Source: Candidatus Nanopelagicales bacterium (GTDB taxonomy: Bacteria > Actinomycetota > Actinomycetes > S36-B12 > GCA-2699445). Taken from it: a DNA stretch of 64,000 nt. Position 1 is the first letter of the stretch, and each line of letters begins with the position of its first letter. The DNA is taken from assembly GCA_037045355.1 (NCBI GenBank), contig JBAOHO010000009.1, forward strand, positions 124,001-188,000, written 5' to 3'. This document shows positions 6,190-14,038 of this stretch, piece by piece. The notes beneath the pieces are model-generated. The model worked only from the letters and a program-made list of their open reading frames with translations, ran no database searches and had not been told where the DNA came from. The position numbers were made by a program, and so were the translations under genes.

Positions 6190-7615
6190 TCAGACCCACT
6201 CGACTTCGATGTCATCGGCGGTCGGATGCGTCGTAACCGCCGCCCGCACAACCGTCACCTTCATCAGGCCGCGCAGCAAGAAGTCGCGCAACGCCTCCGG
6301 ATCTTCGTCGGCCAGGTTGTCCAGCCGTCCCGGCGCCAGTTCATCGTCGGGAACTGTCAGGATCGCGCGGAGCGCCGGATTGGCGCCCGGGCGGGTGTGT
6401 CGGCCGCCGAGTGCATCTGCTCCAGTTTGCGGCGGATGGGCTTGGCGGCTGCCGCGTAGTCCTCTGGCGCCAGGGCACCTTCCGCGGCCAGCGTCGCCAA
6501 CGCCGCCAGGCGGTCGGACAGTTCCTTGATGTGCTCGCCCTCTCCGTTGTGTTCCGCCAGTTGCTCGGCACGCTCGACAGCGCGCGCTGTGAGCCGTTCC
6601 CGGTTGCGGGCGATCCGCCCGGGCGGCCAGGCTCGAGCACTCGATCGGCAACCAGTTCGTACCGGCGGGTCAGGTGTTGAGTGGGCGGGCACATGAGCCG
6701 AACGCTGACCTTGGAGCGGTCACGGGTGCCCTTGTAGGTGGAGGTGTTCATGTGATGTCCACACAGGCCGCAGATGACGAACCCGGACAAGGCTCTGGTA
6801 GGCCGTCGCCCGCTACCGCTGCGGCCGTTCGTGCGGCGCTTCGGGTTGCTCAGGATCGCGTCCACCTGCCGCCAGGTGTTCGGGTCGATCAGACGTTGAC
6901 CGTCGGCGGCATCCGCCACGATGGCGCCCTTGTATGAGATCAGTCCGGCGTGCCGGGGATTGCGCAAGGTCCGCCCCCAGGAGCGCGGGTCCATCTTGTC
7001 GTCCGGCCAGCGGCGCGCGATGCTACGCAGGCTCCACCCATCGAGCAGCAGGGCCGCAGCCTCCGCGATGCGCGGACCTTCCTCAGGGTGTGGCAGCCAG
7101 TGGCCCACAGTGTCGGTCCGGGTCCAGCCGTATGGCCGCAGCGTGGACAGGTACAGACCACGGTCGGCGTCATCGGCGCGAGCCTCCGCCACGCGATCGC
7201 CCTTGCGGCGTGACTCGTGTTCGGCCACCGATCCCATGATCTGCGCACGCATGATTCCGGCGGCTGTGGTCAGGTCCACATCGCCATCGACACAAGTGCG
7301 GATCGTGACCGCGTGGCGCTCGACCGCGGAGGTCAGTTCGATCAGATCTTGCATACGCCGGTAAAGGCGGTCGCTGGCCCACGCCGCGACGTGAGTCACC
7401 GTGCCCGCTTCGATGTCGGTCAGCAGTCGCTCATATGCCGGACGCGTGCGGCCCGAGTAGGCGGAACGGTCATTGTCGATGTACTCGACGGCCGCGGCCC
7501 GGTACTTCGCCGGGATCAGTTCACGGCAGGTCTTGACCTGGCGGGTGACGCCGACCGCCTGGCCCTTCTTGTCGAGACTGATTCGGGCATAGATCGCCCA
7601 GCGCTGTTCGGTCAC
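6190..7615 (-). CDS. Large serine recombinase (integrase), two apparent frameshifts
   Basis: From ATG 7615 the N-terminal resolvase domain reads WAIYARISLDKKG (catalytic Ser in ARIS), DNDRSAYSGRTRPAYERLL and the helix E region. A recombinase domain follows (RSIARRWPDDK..., WGRTLRNPRHAGLI), then a zinc-ribbon region (FVICGLCGHHM ... LMCPP). The coiled-coil tail then continues in a second phase (RIARNRERLTARAVERAEQL, from about 6630) and a third (NPALRAILTVPDDELAPGRL ... DDIEVEWV, from about 6410), ending at 6190. Two single-base losses restore a protein of about 475 residues, normal for this family. It would integrate and, with Xis, excise the element. Without correction, the 424-residue reading has a nonsense tail. 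Confidence 0.85.
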
Positions 7616-7635
7616 CGGTGAGAGTCCCCTCGTAG

Positions 7636-7860
7636 GTGTCTACCGCTATTCTGCCATCTAGGTTCCTGGCATTGGTTGCCAAGAGGTTGGACGTCAAGCC
7701 TCGTGGTTGGCAGTCGGCCTGCGCCCCCTACGGCAAGCGGGGAACGCGGATGTCGGTGGCGGATGTCACCGACATCCAGACCCTGAACGAGGTGCGCGAG
7801 TGGAAGAAGGCCCAGAAACTCGCCAAAGCGGCGTCGAGTGAGTCGTCGGCGGGTATCTGA
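7636..7860 (+). CDS. Short hypothetical ORF, possibly the 3' end of the gene split by integration
   Basis: This rightward frame reads VAKRLDVKPRGWQSACAPYG, then VADVTDIQTLNEVREWKKAQ, ending SSESSAGI. The composition is protein-like from its first residues, while the only starts (GTG 7636, ATG 7750) have no good ribosome site. It begins right beside the integrase start, where an attachment site is expected. It may therefore be the tail of a chromosomal gene whose front lies beyond the element's far end. I do not recognise the family. It could equally be a small independent gene. Confidence 0.4.
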   Translation: MSTAILPSRFLALVAKRLDVKPRGWQSACAPYGKRGTRMSVADVTDIQTLNEVREWKKAQKLAKAASSESSAGI

Positions 7861-7920
7861 CACCTGCGCTGTAACCATCGGGGCACGGCGTGCGGCGGAC
7901 AGCTCTCACCCGGACAGTTC

Positions 7921-9147
7921 TCACCCGAACAACGCGTGCCCCAGCCAGCCACCGGACTCGAACCCGGGCAACACCGCGGCGACGCTGGACCCGATGGGGG
8001 TGGTCCACACGTTGAGCAGATCCTCGTCCTGCAGTCGCTCCTGGATAGGCACGAACTGTCGATCGACATCTCCCGCGAATGCTACGAAGAGCAAACCGGC
8101 ATCCGGTCTACCGTTGGTCTCACCATCGTCGTAGTTGTACGGACGGCGATAGATCCGCTCCTCGGGATTCTGCGGAGCCGCGAGCCGGATGTGAGCGAAC
8201 TCGGGGATCGTGAGCAAGCCGTTGGTGGTAGCGGCGAGGTCGGGGGGATCCTTCTCGCTTCCTCCGGTCAAGGGTGCACCGTCGCTGAGCCGACGCCCCA
8301 TCATCTGCTCGCGGGAAGTGCGGTCGAGTCCGGACCACGTATCCAGGTTCATGCGGATACGACGCAGGACCATGCCGGATCCGCCACGAATCCAGTCCGG
8401 CCCCTCGTCGACCCAGACGACAGAATCGAAATCACTGGTCCCGGGGGTTGGGTTCACCGTGCCGTCGATGAACCCCATCAAGTTGCGGCCAGTCGATCCC
8501 GCGGGGGTGGTCCCGACCGCGCGATGAAAGCCCGGCTGCACCCAATCCACATTTGCGGTGGCCTTGGCGTCACCGGTGAGAACCTGACGGGCGTGGGAGA
8601 CCGTGATCGGATCGTCGGCCCCGATCTGCACGACCAGGTCACCACCCGACCAGCGTCGCTGCAGGTCATCCACATTGAATCGTGGGAGCGGCCGCAGCCA
8701 CCGTGGGCGCGGAACGTCCTGCATCCCAGCAGCAGTGAACAGTCCAGGTCCCACGCCGACAGTGATGGTCAGGCGAGCGGGCACAGCGGCGAGTTCCGGT
8801 GCCACGTCGGCCAGGGCCGGCAGTCCCTGCGTGAGTCGCTCGATGTCGTCGGTCCACACCTTCATCAAACGCGCCAGGTCCGCACGGGTCACGCCTGTGC
8901 GCAGGGTGAACCCGACGAAACTGGCGAAGGACTGCAACGGGGTGGTTACTCCTGCCTGGTGCGGCCCCCAACAGGACTCAATCGCGGTGCCGACGTGCTC
9001 GGTGGGTGGAGTGTCGGAGACGACGGCGGATTCGTCTGCTCCAATCGGGGTGGGGCGCGCGACCGTCATGGCGCCCAGTGTCGCGGCGCCACCCATCAGC
9101 AGGTGGCGTCGCGACACGGGGGACGAACGACGTGGAGTCTGTGCCAT
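7921..9147 (-). CDS. DyP-type heme peroxidase, Tat-exported
   Basis: This is a 408-residue protein starting at ATG 9147. Residues 10-40 form a twin-arginine signal (SRRHLLMGG, hydrophobic stretch), so it is exported folded with heme. The DyP signature NLMGFIDGTVNP lies near residue 222 with the distal Asp. The proximal heme histidine is probably in FAHIRLAAPQNP near residue 317, followed by RRPYNYDDG. DyP peroxidases oxidise phenols, dyes and sometimes porphyrin using peroxide. It lies directly after a PCu(A)C copper chaperone gene and a Met/His-rich membrane protein. A similar pairing is known in Streptomyces lividans, where the DyP DtpA works with the copper chaperone ECuC. The C-terminus is normal. 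Confidence 0.92.
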   Translation of the reverse strand: MAQTPRRSSPVSRRHLLMGGAATLGAMTVARPTPIGADESAVVSDTPPTEHVGTAIESCWGPHQAGVTTPLQSFASFVGFTLRTGVTRADLARLMKVWTDDIERLTQGLPALADVAPELAAVPARLTITVGVGPGLFTAAGMQDVPRPRWLRPLPRFNVDDLQRRWSGGDLVVQIGADDPITVSHARQVLTGDAKATANVDWVQPGFHRAVGTTPAGSTGRNLMGFIDGTVNPTPGTSDFDSVVWVDEGPDWIRGGSGMVLRRIRMNLDTWSGLDRTSREQMMGRRLSDGAPLTGGSEKDPPDLAATTNGLLTIPEFAHIRLAAPQNPEERIYRRPYNYDDGETNGRPDAGLLFVAFAGDVDRQFVPIQERLQDEDLLNVWTTPIGSSVAAVLPGFESGGWLGHALFG

Positions 9148-9781
9148 CGGTCAGGACTTCGTCGGGTCCGGCGACGACTTCGTCGGGTCTGGTGACGACT
9201 TCGTCGGATCTGGTGACATGGAGTCCATCGGAGTCCATGGACTCGGATCCACCTGGTTGATACTTCTCGTCTCCTCCTGAGAAGTTCTTGGCTTGCGCCG
9301 TGAACTGGGCCGTGGCGCCACCGGTACAGGTCAAGGTGATGGTGATGTCCTTACCGGCCTTGATGGGGCCCGTGAGATCCATCAGCATCACGTGATAGCC
9401 CCCGGGCTCAAGCAGCAAAGTTCCGCTGGCCGGCACAGCGAACCCGTCGGCCACCGGTTTCATGACCATGGAGCCGCCGGAATCGACAACTTCATGCAGC
9501 TCGGTACGGGCCGACGACGGGGACGACGCGGCCGTTACCGTTACCGGTTCGCCTGAACTGTTGGTGAGTGTTCCGAATGCGGCAGTCATGCCGGAGTTGG
9601 CCGCCTTGACCCAGCCGTCGGACACGGTGATGGGACAACTCGGTGACGGACTGCCCCCAGCCGTCGGTGACGAGTTGCCGGTGCAGCCCGACAGTGAGCC
9701 GACCCCCAGAACGGCAGCCGCTGCGAGGGCGAGAGCTCGGGGGCGGTGGTTGGTCGTGCGTGATGTGGTCATGCGATTCAT
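8978..9781 (-). CDS. PCu(A)C-type copper chaperone lipoprotein
   Basis: From ATG 9781 (GAGG ribosome site 6 bases upstream) a signal segment ends in LSGC, giving lipidation at Cys33. The PCu(A)C domain carries the copper motif: ELHEVVDSG, MVMKPV, then GGYHVMLMDL, that is H...M...H-x-M. It is proposed to carry Cu(I) outside the membrane to a cuproenzyme or oxidase. After the domain comes a linker, then three heptads VTRSDEV, VTRPDEV, VAGPDEV encoded by the 21-bp repeat at 9155-9217. The frame then runs 170 bases into the DyP gene as nonsense-like sequence. A phase change in or after the repeat would put a TGA just before the DyP start, so the true end is probably near 9150. Confidence 0.85.
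   Translation of the reverse strand: MNRMTTSRTTNHRPRALALAAAAVLGVGSLSGCTGNSSPTAGGSPSPSCPITVSDGWVKAANSGMTAAFGTLTNSSGEPVTVTAASSPSSARTELHEVVDSGGSMVMKPVADGFAVPASGTLLLEPGGYHVMLMDLTGPIKAGKDITITLTCTGGATAQFTAQAKNFSGGDEKYQPGGSESMDSDGLHVTRSDEVVTRPDEVVAGPDEVLTDGTDSTSFVPRVATPPADGWRRDTGRHDGRAPHPDWSRRIRRRLRHSTHRARRHRD
9155..9217 (-). repeat. Three 21-bp tandem repeats at the chaperone/peroxidase junction
   Basis: Three adjacent 21-bp units (plus-strand GACTTCGTCGGGTCYGGYGA plus C) encode V-T/A-R/G-S/P-D-E-V heptads at the C-terminus of the copper chaperone. They end eight bases before the DyP start. A second short repeat, GGAGTCCAT twice then GGACTC, follows at 9220-9245. Confidence 0.8.
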
Positions 9782-9794
9782 GGATTACCTCAGA

Positions 9795-9842
9795 GTCGAT
9801 GGATGAGAACGGTCGATGGATGAGAACGGTCGATGGATGAAT
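9795..9842. repeat. 17-bp tandem repeat upstream of the copper chaperone
   Basis: GTCGATGGATGAGAACG occurs at 9795-9811 and 9812-9828, with a partial third copy GTCGATGGATGA from 9829. The array lies 14 bp upstream of the chaperone start at 9781, in its leader or promoter. Confidence 0.8.
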
Positions 9843-9978
9843 GGAACGGCCGCTGGATGACAAGAGTCGACGGACGAGCCTGCGGCCAACCGGCGGGGAC
9901 CACTCGGCCGTCATCGCCGGGTGAGTGATGGGAGCGCCGCCATTACACCGTCAGTGACGCCGCCAGCGAACCCCTGTG

Positions 9979-10659
9979 TCAGGCAAAGGCAGGTGGGCCA
10001 CGGTGGGGATGGCCGACATCGACGAACCGGCTCTGAAGTGCGGGGGCTGCCTCTGAGGGAATCGTCCGAAGGCCTCGCGCGGCTCGCTCAGCCAGCGGCC
10101 ACACCGCTGTGAGCAGATCCAGTAACGATCGCGCGGAAGTGCCTGACAAGCCCGACAAGACCGTGAGGGCTTGCAGTGAGCGCTGCTCCCCAGATGCGAG
10201 CCACCACCCCAGCGCCGCAGCCGCCAGAAGATGCCCGGCCACCATCGTCGGTTCGGACACCAGGCACGCGAGAGCATCCGCGATCGCAGAGGCAATCTGG
10301 GGGCCGTAGGCATCGGTGGACGTGCGCAGAGCATCTCCGTGGGTCATCGCCATGTCCGCTGTCGACATGGCCGAGTGGCTCGAGGACATGGCGTGCGGGG
10401 CGTGACTGCCGGCACCCGTCCCCGGGCTCAGTGCCACATGGACGGCCACCTGTCCCAATACGAGCACCCCGGCTGTTCGTGGCGCTGATCCCGGTCGGCC
10501 TTGCGCGCCGCGGGCCACGAGGAGGGCCACCACGAACACCGCGAGGAGTGTGATCGACGTGGAGGTGGAGCCCCCCGCCAGGGTGTGCATCGTGACGCCG
10601 AGTGCGAGCATGACGCTCGCCGTCAACGCGGCCCTCAGCCACGGCAGCGACACGATCAC
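9979..10659 (-). CDS. Integral membrane protein with Met/His-rich loop
   Basis: This is a 226-residue protein with start GTG 10659. Residues 8-75 hold two to three membrane segments. A loop at about 85-115 (HAPHAMSSSHSAMSTADMAM) is crowded with Met and His, typical of extracytoplasmic copper ligands. A further membrane segment follows (TMVAGHLLAAAALGWWLA), then a charged tail. The gene precedes the PCu(A)C chaperone and DyP genes on the same strand, which supports a copper-handling role, for example binding or passing Cu(I) outside the cell. I recognise no precise family. The 197-bp gap to the chaperone carries tandem repeats and may hold a second promoter. Confidence 0.7.
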   Translation of the reverse strand: MIVSLPWLRAALTASVMLALGVTMHTLAGGSTSTSITLLAVFVVALLVARGAQGRPGSAPRTAGVLVLGQVAVHVALSPGTGAGSHAPHAMSSSHSAMSTADMAMTHGDALRTSTDAYGPQIASAIADALACLVSEPTMVAGHLLAAAALGWWLASGEQRSLQALTVLSGLSGTSARSLLDLLTAVWPLAERAARGLRTIPSEAAPALQSRFVDVGHPHRGPPAFA

Positions 10660-10981
10660 CCGACCAGCCTACCCAGCGGACTCGGGCGGTCCGGGGCGCG
10701 GTGCGCCGCCCGCGGCAGCGGGCCGATTGTGCCCTGGGGCAGATCCGATCGGGCGATTGCTGGCGGGTCCGGCATACTCGACCCAGGAAACGGGTAGGCC
10801 CGCATCGGGAATCCGAAACAGCGTTTCGGTGTTCCCACTGAGGCAGGTGCCGCCACCGGGGTGTTGAATCCGCGACATGACTGAACCCGTGTCACAATGA
10901 ACCTTGGCGCTCGGCGCCCAAGCCCGTCCAAGTCCTCAGGACTTGACACGGGCCTTTCGTATTCCGCCACGAGGAGGACTG
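10660..10981 (+). promoter_or_regulatory. sigA leader region with strong hairpin
   Basis: This 322-bp gap lies between the divergent membrane protein gene and sigA and contains no gene. Close to sigA, CAAGTCCT (10929-10936) and AGGACTTG (10938-10945) form a stem with a one-base loop. It is extended across a small internal loop by pairing of 10920-10927 with 10948-10956, and CCTTTCGT follows. A smaller hairpin, GGCGC-TCG-GCGCC (10906-10918), precedes it. The large hairpin resembles an intrinsic terminator but ends about 25 bp before the sigA start, so an attenuator or mRNA-stability element is possible. The sigA promoter should lie upstream; I could not fix it. Confidence 0.5.
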
Positions 10982-12577
10982 TTGGCCGCCAAGACCGCCA
11001 CCAAAGGCCGCACCACCAAGGCACCCGCCAAGAGTGCCGATGCTGCCAACGCCGCCAAGAACGGCAAGGCCGGCGCCACAACATCGACCACCAAGGCGTC
11101 AGCCAAGACGGCGTCAACTGCAAGGCCTGCGACCAAGAAGCCGACCACCAAGACCGCGGCGAAGCAAACCCCCGCACGCAAGGCCGCGGTGAAAAAGACC
11201 CCCGCCAAGAAGGCCACCGCCGGCGTGGCAGCGAAGAAGACCGCCACCAAGGCGGCGACCACCAAATCCGCGGCGGCCAAGAAAGCGCCTGCAGCGAAGA
11301 AGGCATCAGCAGCCAAGAAATCCTCTGGGGCAGGCGAGACGGCGAAGGCAGAGTCGACAAAGACCACCAAGCCCGCGACCAAGTCCAGGGGTGCCAAGCG
11401 GGCCAAGACGGACGACGAGACTGCGGTTGTCGCCACTGTCGTGGCCGATGCCCCCGTGGCAGACAAGAGTGCCGACGACGAGGTGGACATGTCCGCCGCT
11501 GCGGAGATCGAGGCAGCGGCCGAGGCCGACCTGCAAAAGGACCTGGCAACCCTGGAGAAGGATGACTCCGGCAAGCCTGCTGCGCCCGGCACCGAGGGTT
11601 TCGTGCTGTCGGACAGCGACGACACCGACGAACCGGTCCAGACCGTCACTGTGGCCGGCGCCACTGCGGACCCGGTCAAGGACTACTTGAAGCAGATCGG
11701 CAAGGTTCCCCTGCTGAATGCCGAGCAAGAGGTGGTGCTGGCCAAACGGATCGAGGCGGGACTCTTCGCCGAGGAGAAGCTGGCCGATCCGGCGTTCACG
11801 AAGAAGCTCAACGACGACCAGCTCTACGAGTTGGAGCAGCTCGTCGTCATCGGCCGTCGCGCCAAGAACCACCTTCTCGAAGCGAACCTGCGCTTGGTGG
11901 TCTCGCTCGCCAAGCGTTACACCGGCCGCGGCATGCTGTTCCTCGACCTGATCCAGGAAGGCAATCTGGGCCTTATCCGTGCGGTCGAGAAGTTCGATTA
12001 CAAGAAGGGCTACAAGTTCTCCACCTACGCGACGTGGTGGATTCGTCAGGCCATCACCCGCGCTATGGCCGATCAGGCACGTACCATCCGGATCCCGGTG
12101 CACATGGTCGAGGTCATCAACAAACTGGCGCGTGTCCAGCGGCAGATGTTGCAGGACCTGGGCCGCGAGCCGACGCCCGAGGAGTTGGCCAAAGAGCTCG
12201 ACATGACCCCCGAGAAAATCGTCGAGGTTCAGAAGTACGGCCGGGAACCCATCTCGCTGCACACGCCCCTCGGCGAGGACGGCGACAGCGAGTTCGGTGA
12301 CCTGATCGAGGACTCCGAGGCCATCGTTCCTGCAGACGCTGTGTCATTCACCTTGCTCCAAGAGCAGCTGGATCAGGTCTTGGTCACCTTGTCCGATCGC
12401 GAGGCGGGCGTCGTTCGCATGCGCTTCGGTCTCACTGACGGCCAGCCCAAGACCCTCGACGAGATCGGCAAGGTCTACGGCGTCACTCGCGAACGTATCC
12501 GTCAGATCGAGTCGAAGACCATGTCCAAGTTGCGCCACCCGAGTCGCTCACAGGTGCTGCGCGACTATCTGGAGTGA
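10982..12577 (+). CDS. sigA: Primary sigma factor SigA/HrdB
   Basis: This is a 531-residue protein. The TTG at 10982 is chosen because GAGGAGG lies four to five bases upstream and MAAKTATKGRTTK follows. Residues 1-145 are a Lys/Ala/Thr repeat region (AAKK, TTKA motifs), followed by an acidic stretch. Region 1.2 begins near 229 (DPVKDYLKQIGKVPLL). Region 2 near 303-365 has LIQEGNLGLIRAVEKFDY and YATWWIRQAITRAMADQ for -10 recognition and melting. Region 4 near 470-525 has TLDEIGKVYGVTRERIRQIE, the -35 HTH. It directs RNA polymerase to housekeeping promoters. Basic N-terminal extensions are usual in actinobacterial primary sigmas. Confidence 0.97.
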   Translation: MAAKTATKGRTTKAPAKSADAANAAKNGKAGATTSTTKASAKTASTARPATKKPTTKTAAKQTPARKAAVKKTPAKKATAGVAAKKTATKAATTKSAAAKKAPAAKKASAAKKSSGAGETAKAESTKTTKPATKSRGAKRAKTDDETAVVATVVADAPVADKSADDEVDMSAAAEIEAAAEADLQKDLATLEKDDSGKPAAPGTEGFVLSDSDDTDEPVQTVTVAGATADPVKDYLKQIGKVPLLNAEQEVVLAKRIEAGLFAEEKLADPAFTKKLNDDQLYELEQLVVIGRRAKNHLLEANLRLVVSLAKRYTGRGMLFLDLIQEGNLGLIRAVEKFDYKKGYKFSTYATWWIRQAITRAMADQARTIRIPVHMVEVINKLARVQRQMLQDLGREPTPEELAKELDMTPEKIVEVQKYGREPISLHTPLGEDGDSEFGDLIEDSEAIVPADAVSFTLLQEQLDQVLVTLSDREAGVVRMRFGLTDGQPKTLDEIGKVYGVTRERIRQIESKTMSKLRHPSRSQVLRDYLE

Positions 12578-12593
12578 CAGGGTCCTCTTGGGG

Positions 12594-13307
12594 CTATCCG
12601 GGTTCGCAGGCGGGGACGACGGCGAACCGGTAGCCCATCTTCTGCCACTTCGGCAGCATCGTGCGCACGGCGGAGACGGTCGTAGCGTGAGTGTCGTGCA
12701 TCAGGATTACCGCCCCCGGGCTCGTCGCCTTGCGCAGCGCGCGGACCGTCCATCGCTGGGAGTGTGGTGACCAGTCGTCGATGTGCGCGGTCCACATCAC
12801 CGGCTGGAATCCCAGACCCAGTGCCACCTTGGCCACTCGCTCGTTGATCAGCCCATAGGGCGGTCGCATGCACGAGTCCAGGCGGATCAGACGCTCGGGG
12901 TGGCGCAGTTGCCAATGAACCTTCCGCGTGGATATCTGCGTCAACCTCGGGTGATCCCACGTGTGGTTGCCGATGGCGTGACCGTCGCGGTGCATCCGCC
13001 GGATGGTCGACTTGTCGGCCGCAGCCGCTTGTCCGGATACGAAGAAGGTGGCGGTGGCATCGTGACGTCGCAGCGCTCGCAGGAGCGAACTCGTGGCGGG
13101 AGCGGGGCCGTCGTCGAACGTCAGGTACAGGACCTTGTCGTGGGTCCGGGGACCGACCGCCGCGCGATACCACCCGGGCGGATTCGGAATCCCCTTGCTC
13201 ATCTGCTGTGGGCCGCTTCCCTTGTTCCACCGGACATCGTCGGTTCCGCCCGCCCCCACGCCCAGAGATGTCACCACAGCAAGGATGCCGATCGCGACCA
13301 CGTTCAC
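12594..13307 (-). CDS. Polysaccharide deacetylase (CE4)
   Basis: This is a 237-residue protein from GTG 13307; GTG 13301 has the better GAGGTG spacing and is equally possible. A longer start would overlap the divergent gene at 13400. Residues 3-20 are hydrophobic (signal/anchor). The NodB domain shows YLTFDDGP (metal-binding Asp pair), HAIGNHTWDHPRLT (zinc histidines), MRPPYGLIN, and LMHDTH near the end. These enzymes remove acetyl groups from GlcNAc polymers, probably peptidoglycan or surface glycans here, outside the membrane. It converges with sigA, 16 bp away. Confidence 0.88.
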   Translation of the reverse strand: MNVVAIGILAVVTSLGVGAGGTDDVRWNKGSGPQQMSKGIPNPPGWYRAAVGPRTHDKVLYLTFDDGPAPATSSLLRALRRHDATATFFVSGQAAAADKSTIRRMHRDGHAIGNHTWDHPRLTQISTRKVHWQLRHPERLIRLDSCMRPPYGLINERVAKVALGLGFQPVMWTAHIDDWSPHSQRWTVRALRKATSPGAVILMHDTHATTVSAVRTMLPKWQKMGYRFAVVPACEPG

Positions 13308-13399
13308 CTCATCAACATACGACTTGCACCTGAGCAGCCGCGGACAGGCATGGCACCTGCCGGATTGCCGATCGCGAGTCACGGTGGTTCGCTGATCGC

Positions 13400-14023
13400 A
13401 TGGACTCAACACCGATGTTCCCCCTGGGTTCGGTGCTGTTCCCCCATATGCCGCTTCCGCTGCGCTTGTTCGAATCGCGCTACCTCGTCATGCTCGGACA
13501 CCTACTCGAGCAAGACGACCCGTCTTTCGGGGTGGTCCTCATTGAGCGAGGACAGGAGGTCGGCGGTGGCGAACAGCGATTCGGTGTGGGCACCATGGCG
13601 CAGATCATCGAAGTTGACGCTCGCAAGGACTTCGTGTCCGTGGTGGCGCGCGGCACTGATCGATTCAGAGTCGTCGACTGGGAGGCGGACGGCCCCTACC
13701 CCAGGGCGACACTCGCGCCCCTGCCCGAACTGCACTGGAACTCGGGCCTGGAACCCGCCCGCAACGAAGCGGAGTCACAGGTGAGGCGGGCCCTGGCGGC
13801 CATGGAGGAAGTCGGAGGGACTGTCTGGCCGGCCGACGTCGCCCTGGCGACGGATCCGATGATCGCGACCTGGCAATTGGCCGGACTCGCCCCCATCGGT
13901 CCGATGGATCAACTCTCACTGCTGCAGGTGGAGTCGACGGCCGACCTGCTGGCGGCGATCAGTAGGTTGAGTCGCGAGGTGACCGACATCATGTCGCTGC
14001 GCCGTTCCGAGTCGGGGGAGTAG
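13400..14023 (+). CDS. LON-domain substrate-binding protein
   Basis: This is a 207-residue protein. MFPLGSVLFPHMPLPLRLFE starts a stand-alone LON N-terminal domain (PUA-like beta barrel); later GVVLIERGQEVGG, FGVGTMAQI and RGTDRFRV are the usual strands. The last 70 residues are helical (EAESQVRRALAAMEE, DLLAAISRLSREVTDI). There is no ATPase or protease domain, so it is not Lon protease; the small family is thought to bind protein substrates, with unclear function. The start ATG has no strong ribosome site and may be near-leaderless. Confidence 0.85.
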   Translation: MDSTPMFPLGSVLFPHMPLPLRLFESRYLVMLGHLLEQDDPSFGVVLIERGQEVGGGEQRFGVGTMAQIIEVDARKDFVSVVARGTDRFRVVDWEADGPYPRATLAPLPELHWNSGLEPARNEAESQVRRALAAMEEVGGTVWPADVALATDPMIATWQLAGLAPIGPMDQLSLLQVESTADLLAAISRLSREVTDIMSLRRSESGE

Positions 14024-14038
14024 CGTGCCGCTACCGCG

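Larger units (their letters stand above)
1..7660. mobile_element. Right part of an integrated element (serine integrase, Xis-like HTH, Prim-Pol replication protein)
   Basis: The segment carries a large serine recombinase at its right end, an AlpA/Xis-type helix-turn-helix gene, a Prim-Pol plus P-loop ATPase protein and several tiny overlapping ORFs, all read leftward. This is a usual gene set for actinobacterial integrative elements and phage-like satellites. Ordinary chromosomal genes begin at the DyP peroxidase (from 7921). The right boundary is inferred to lie just upstream of the integrase start (7615-7700), because serine integrase genes often abut their attachment site. The left end is outside the window. 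No capsid, terminase or conjugation (FtsK/TraB) gene is visible in this part, so phage, satellite and ICE cannot be told apart. Confidence 0.7.
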
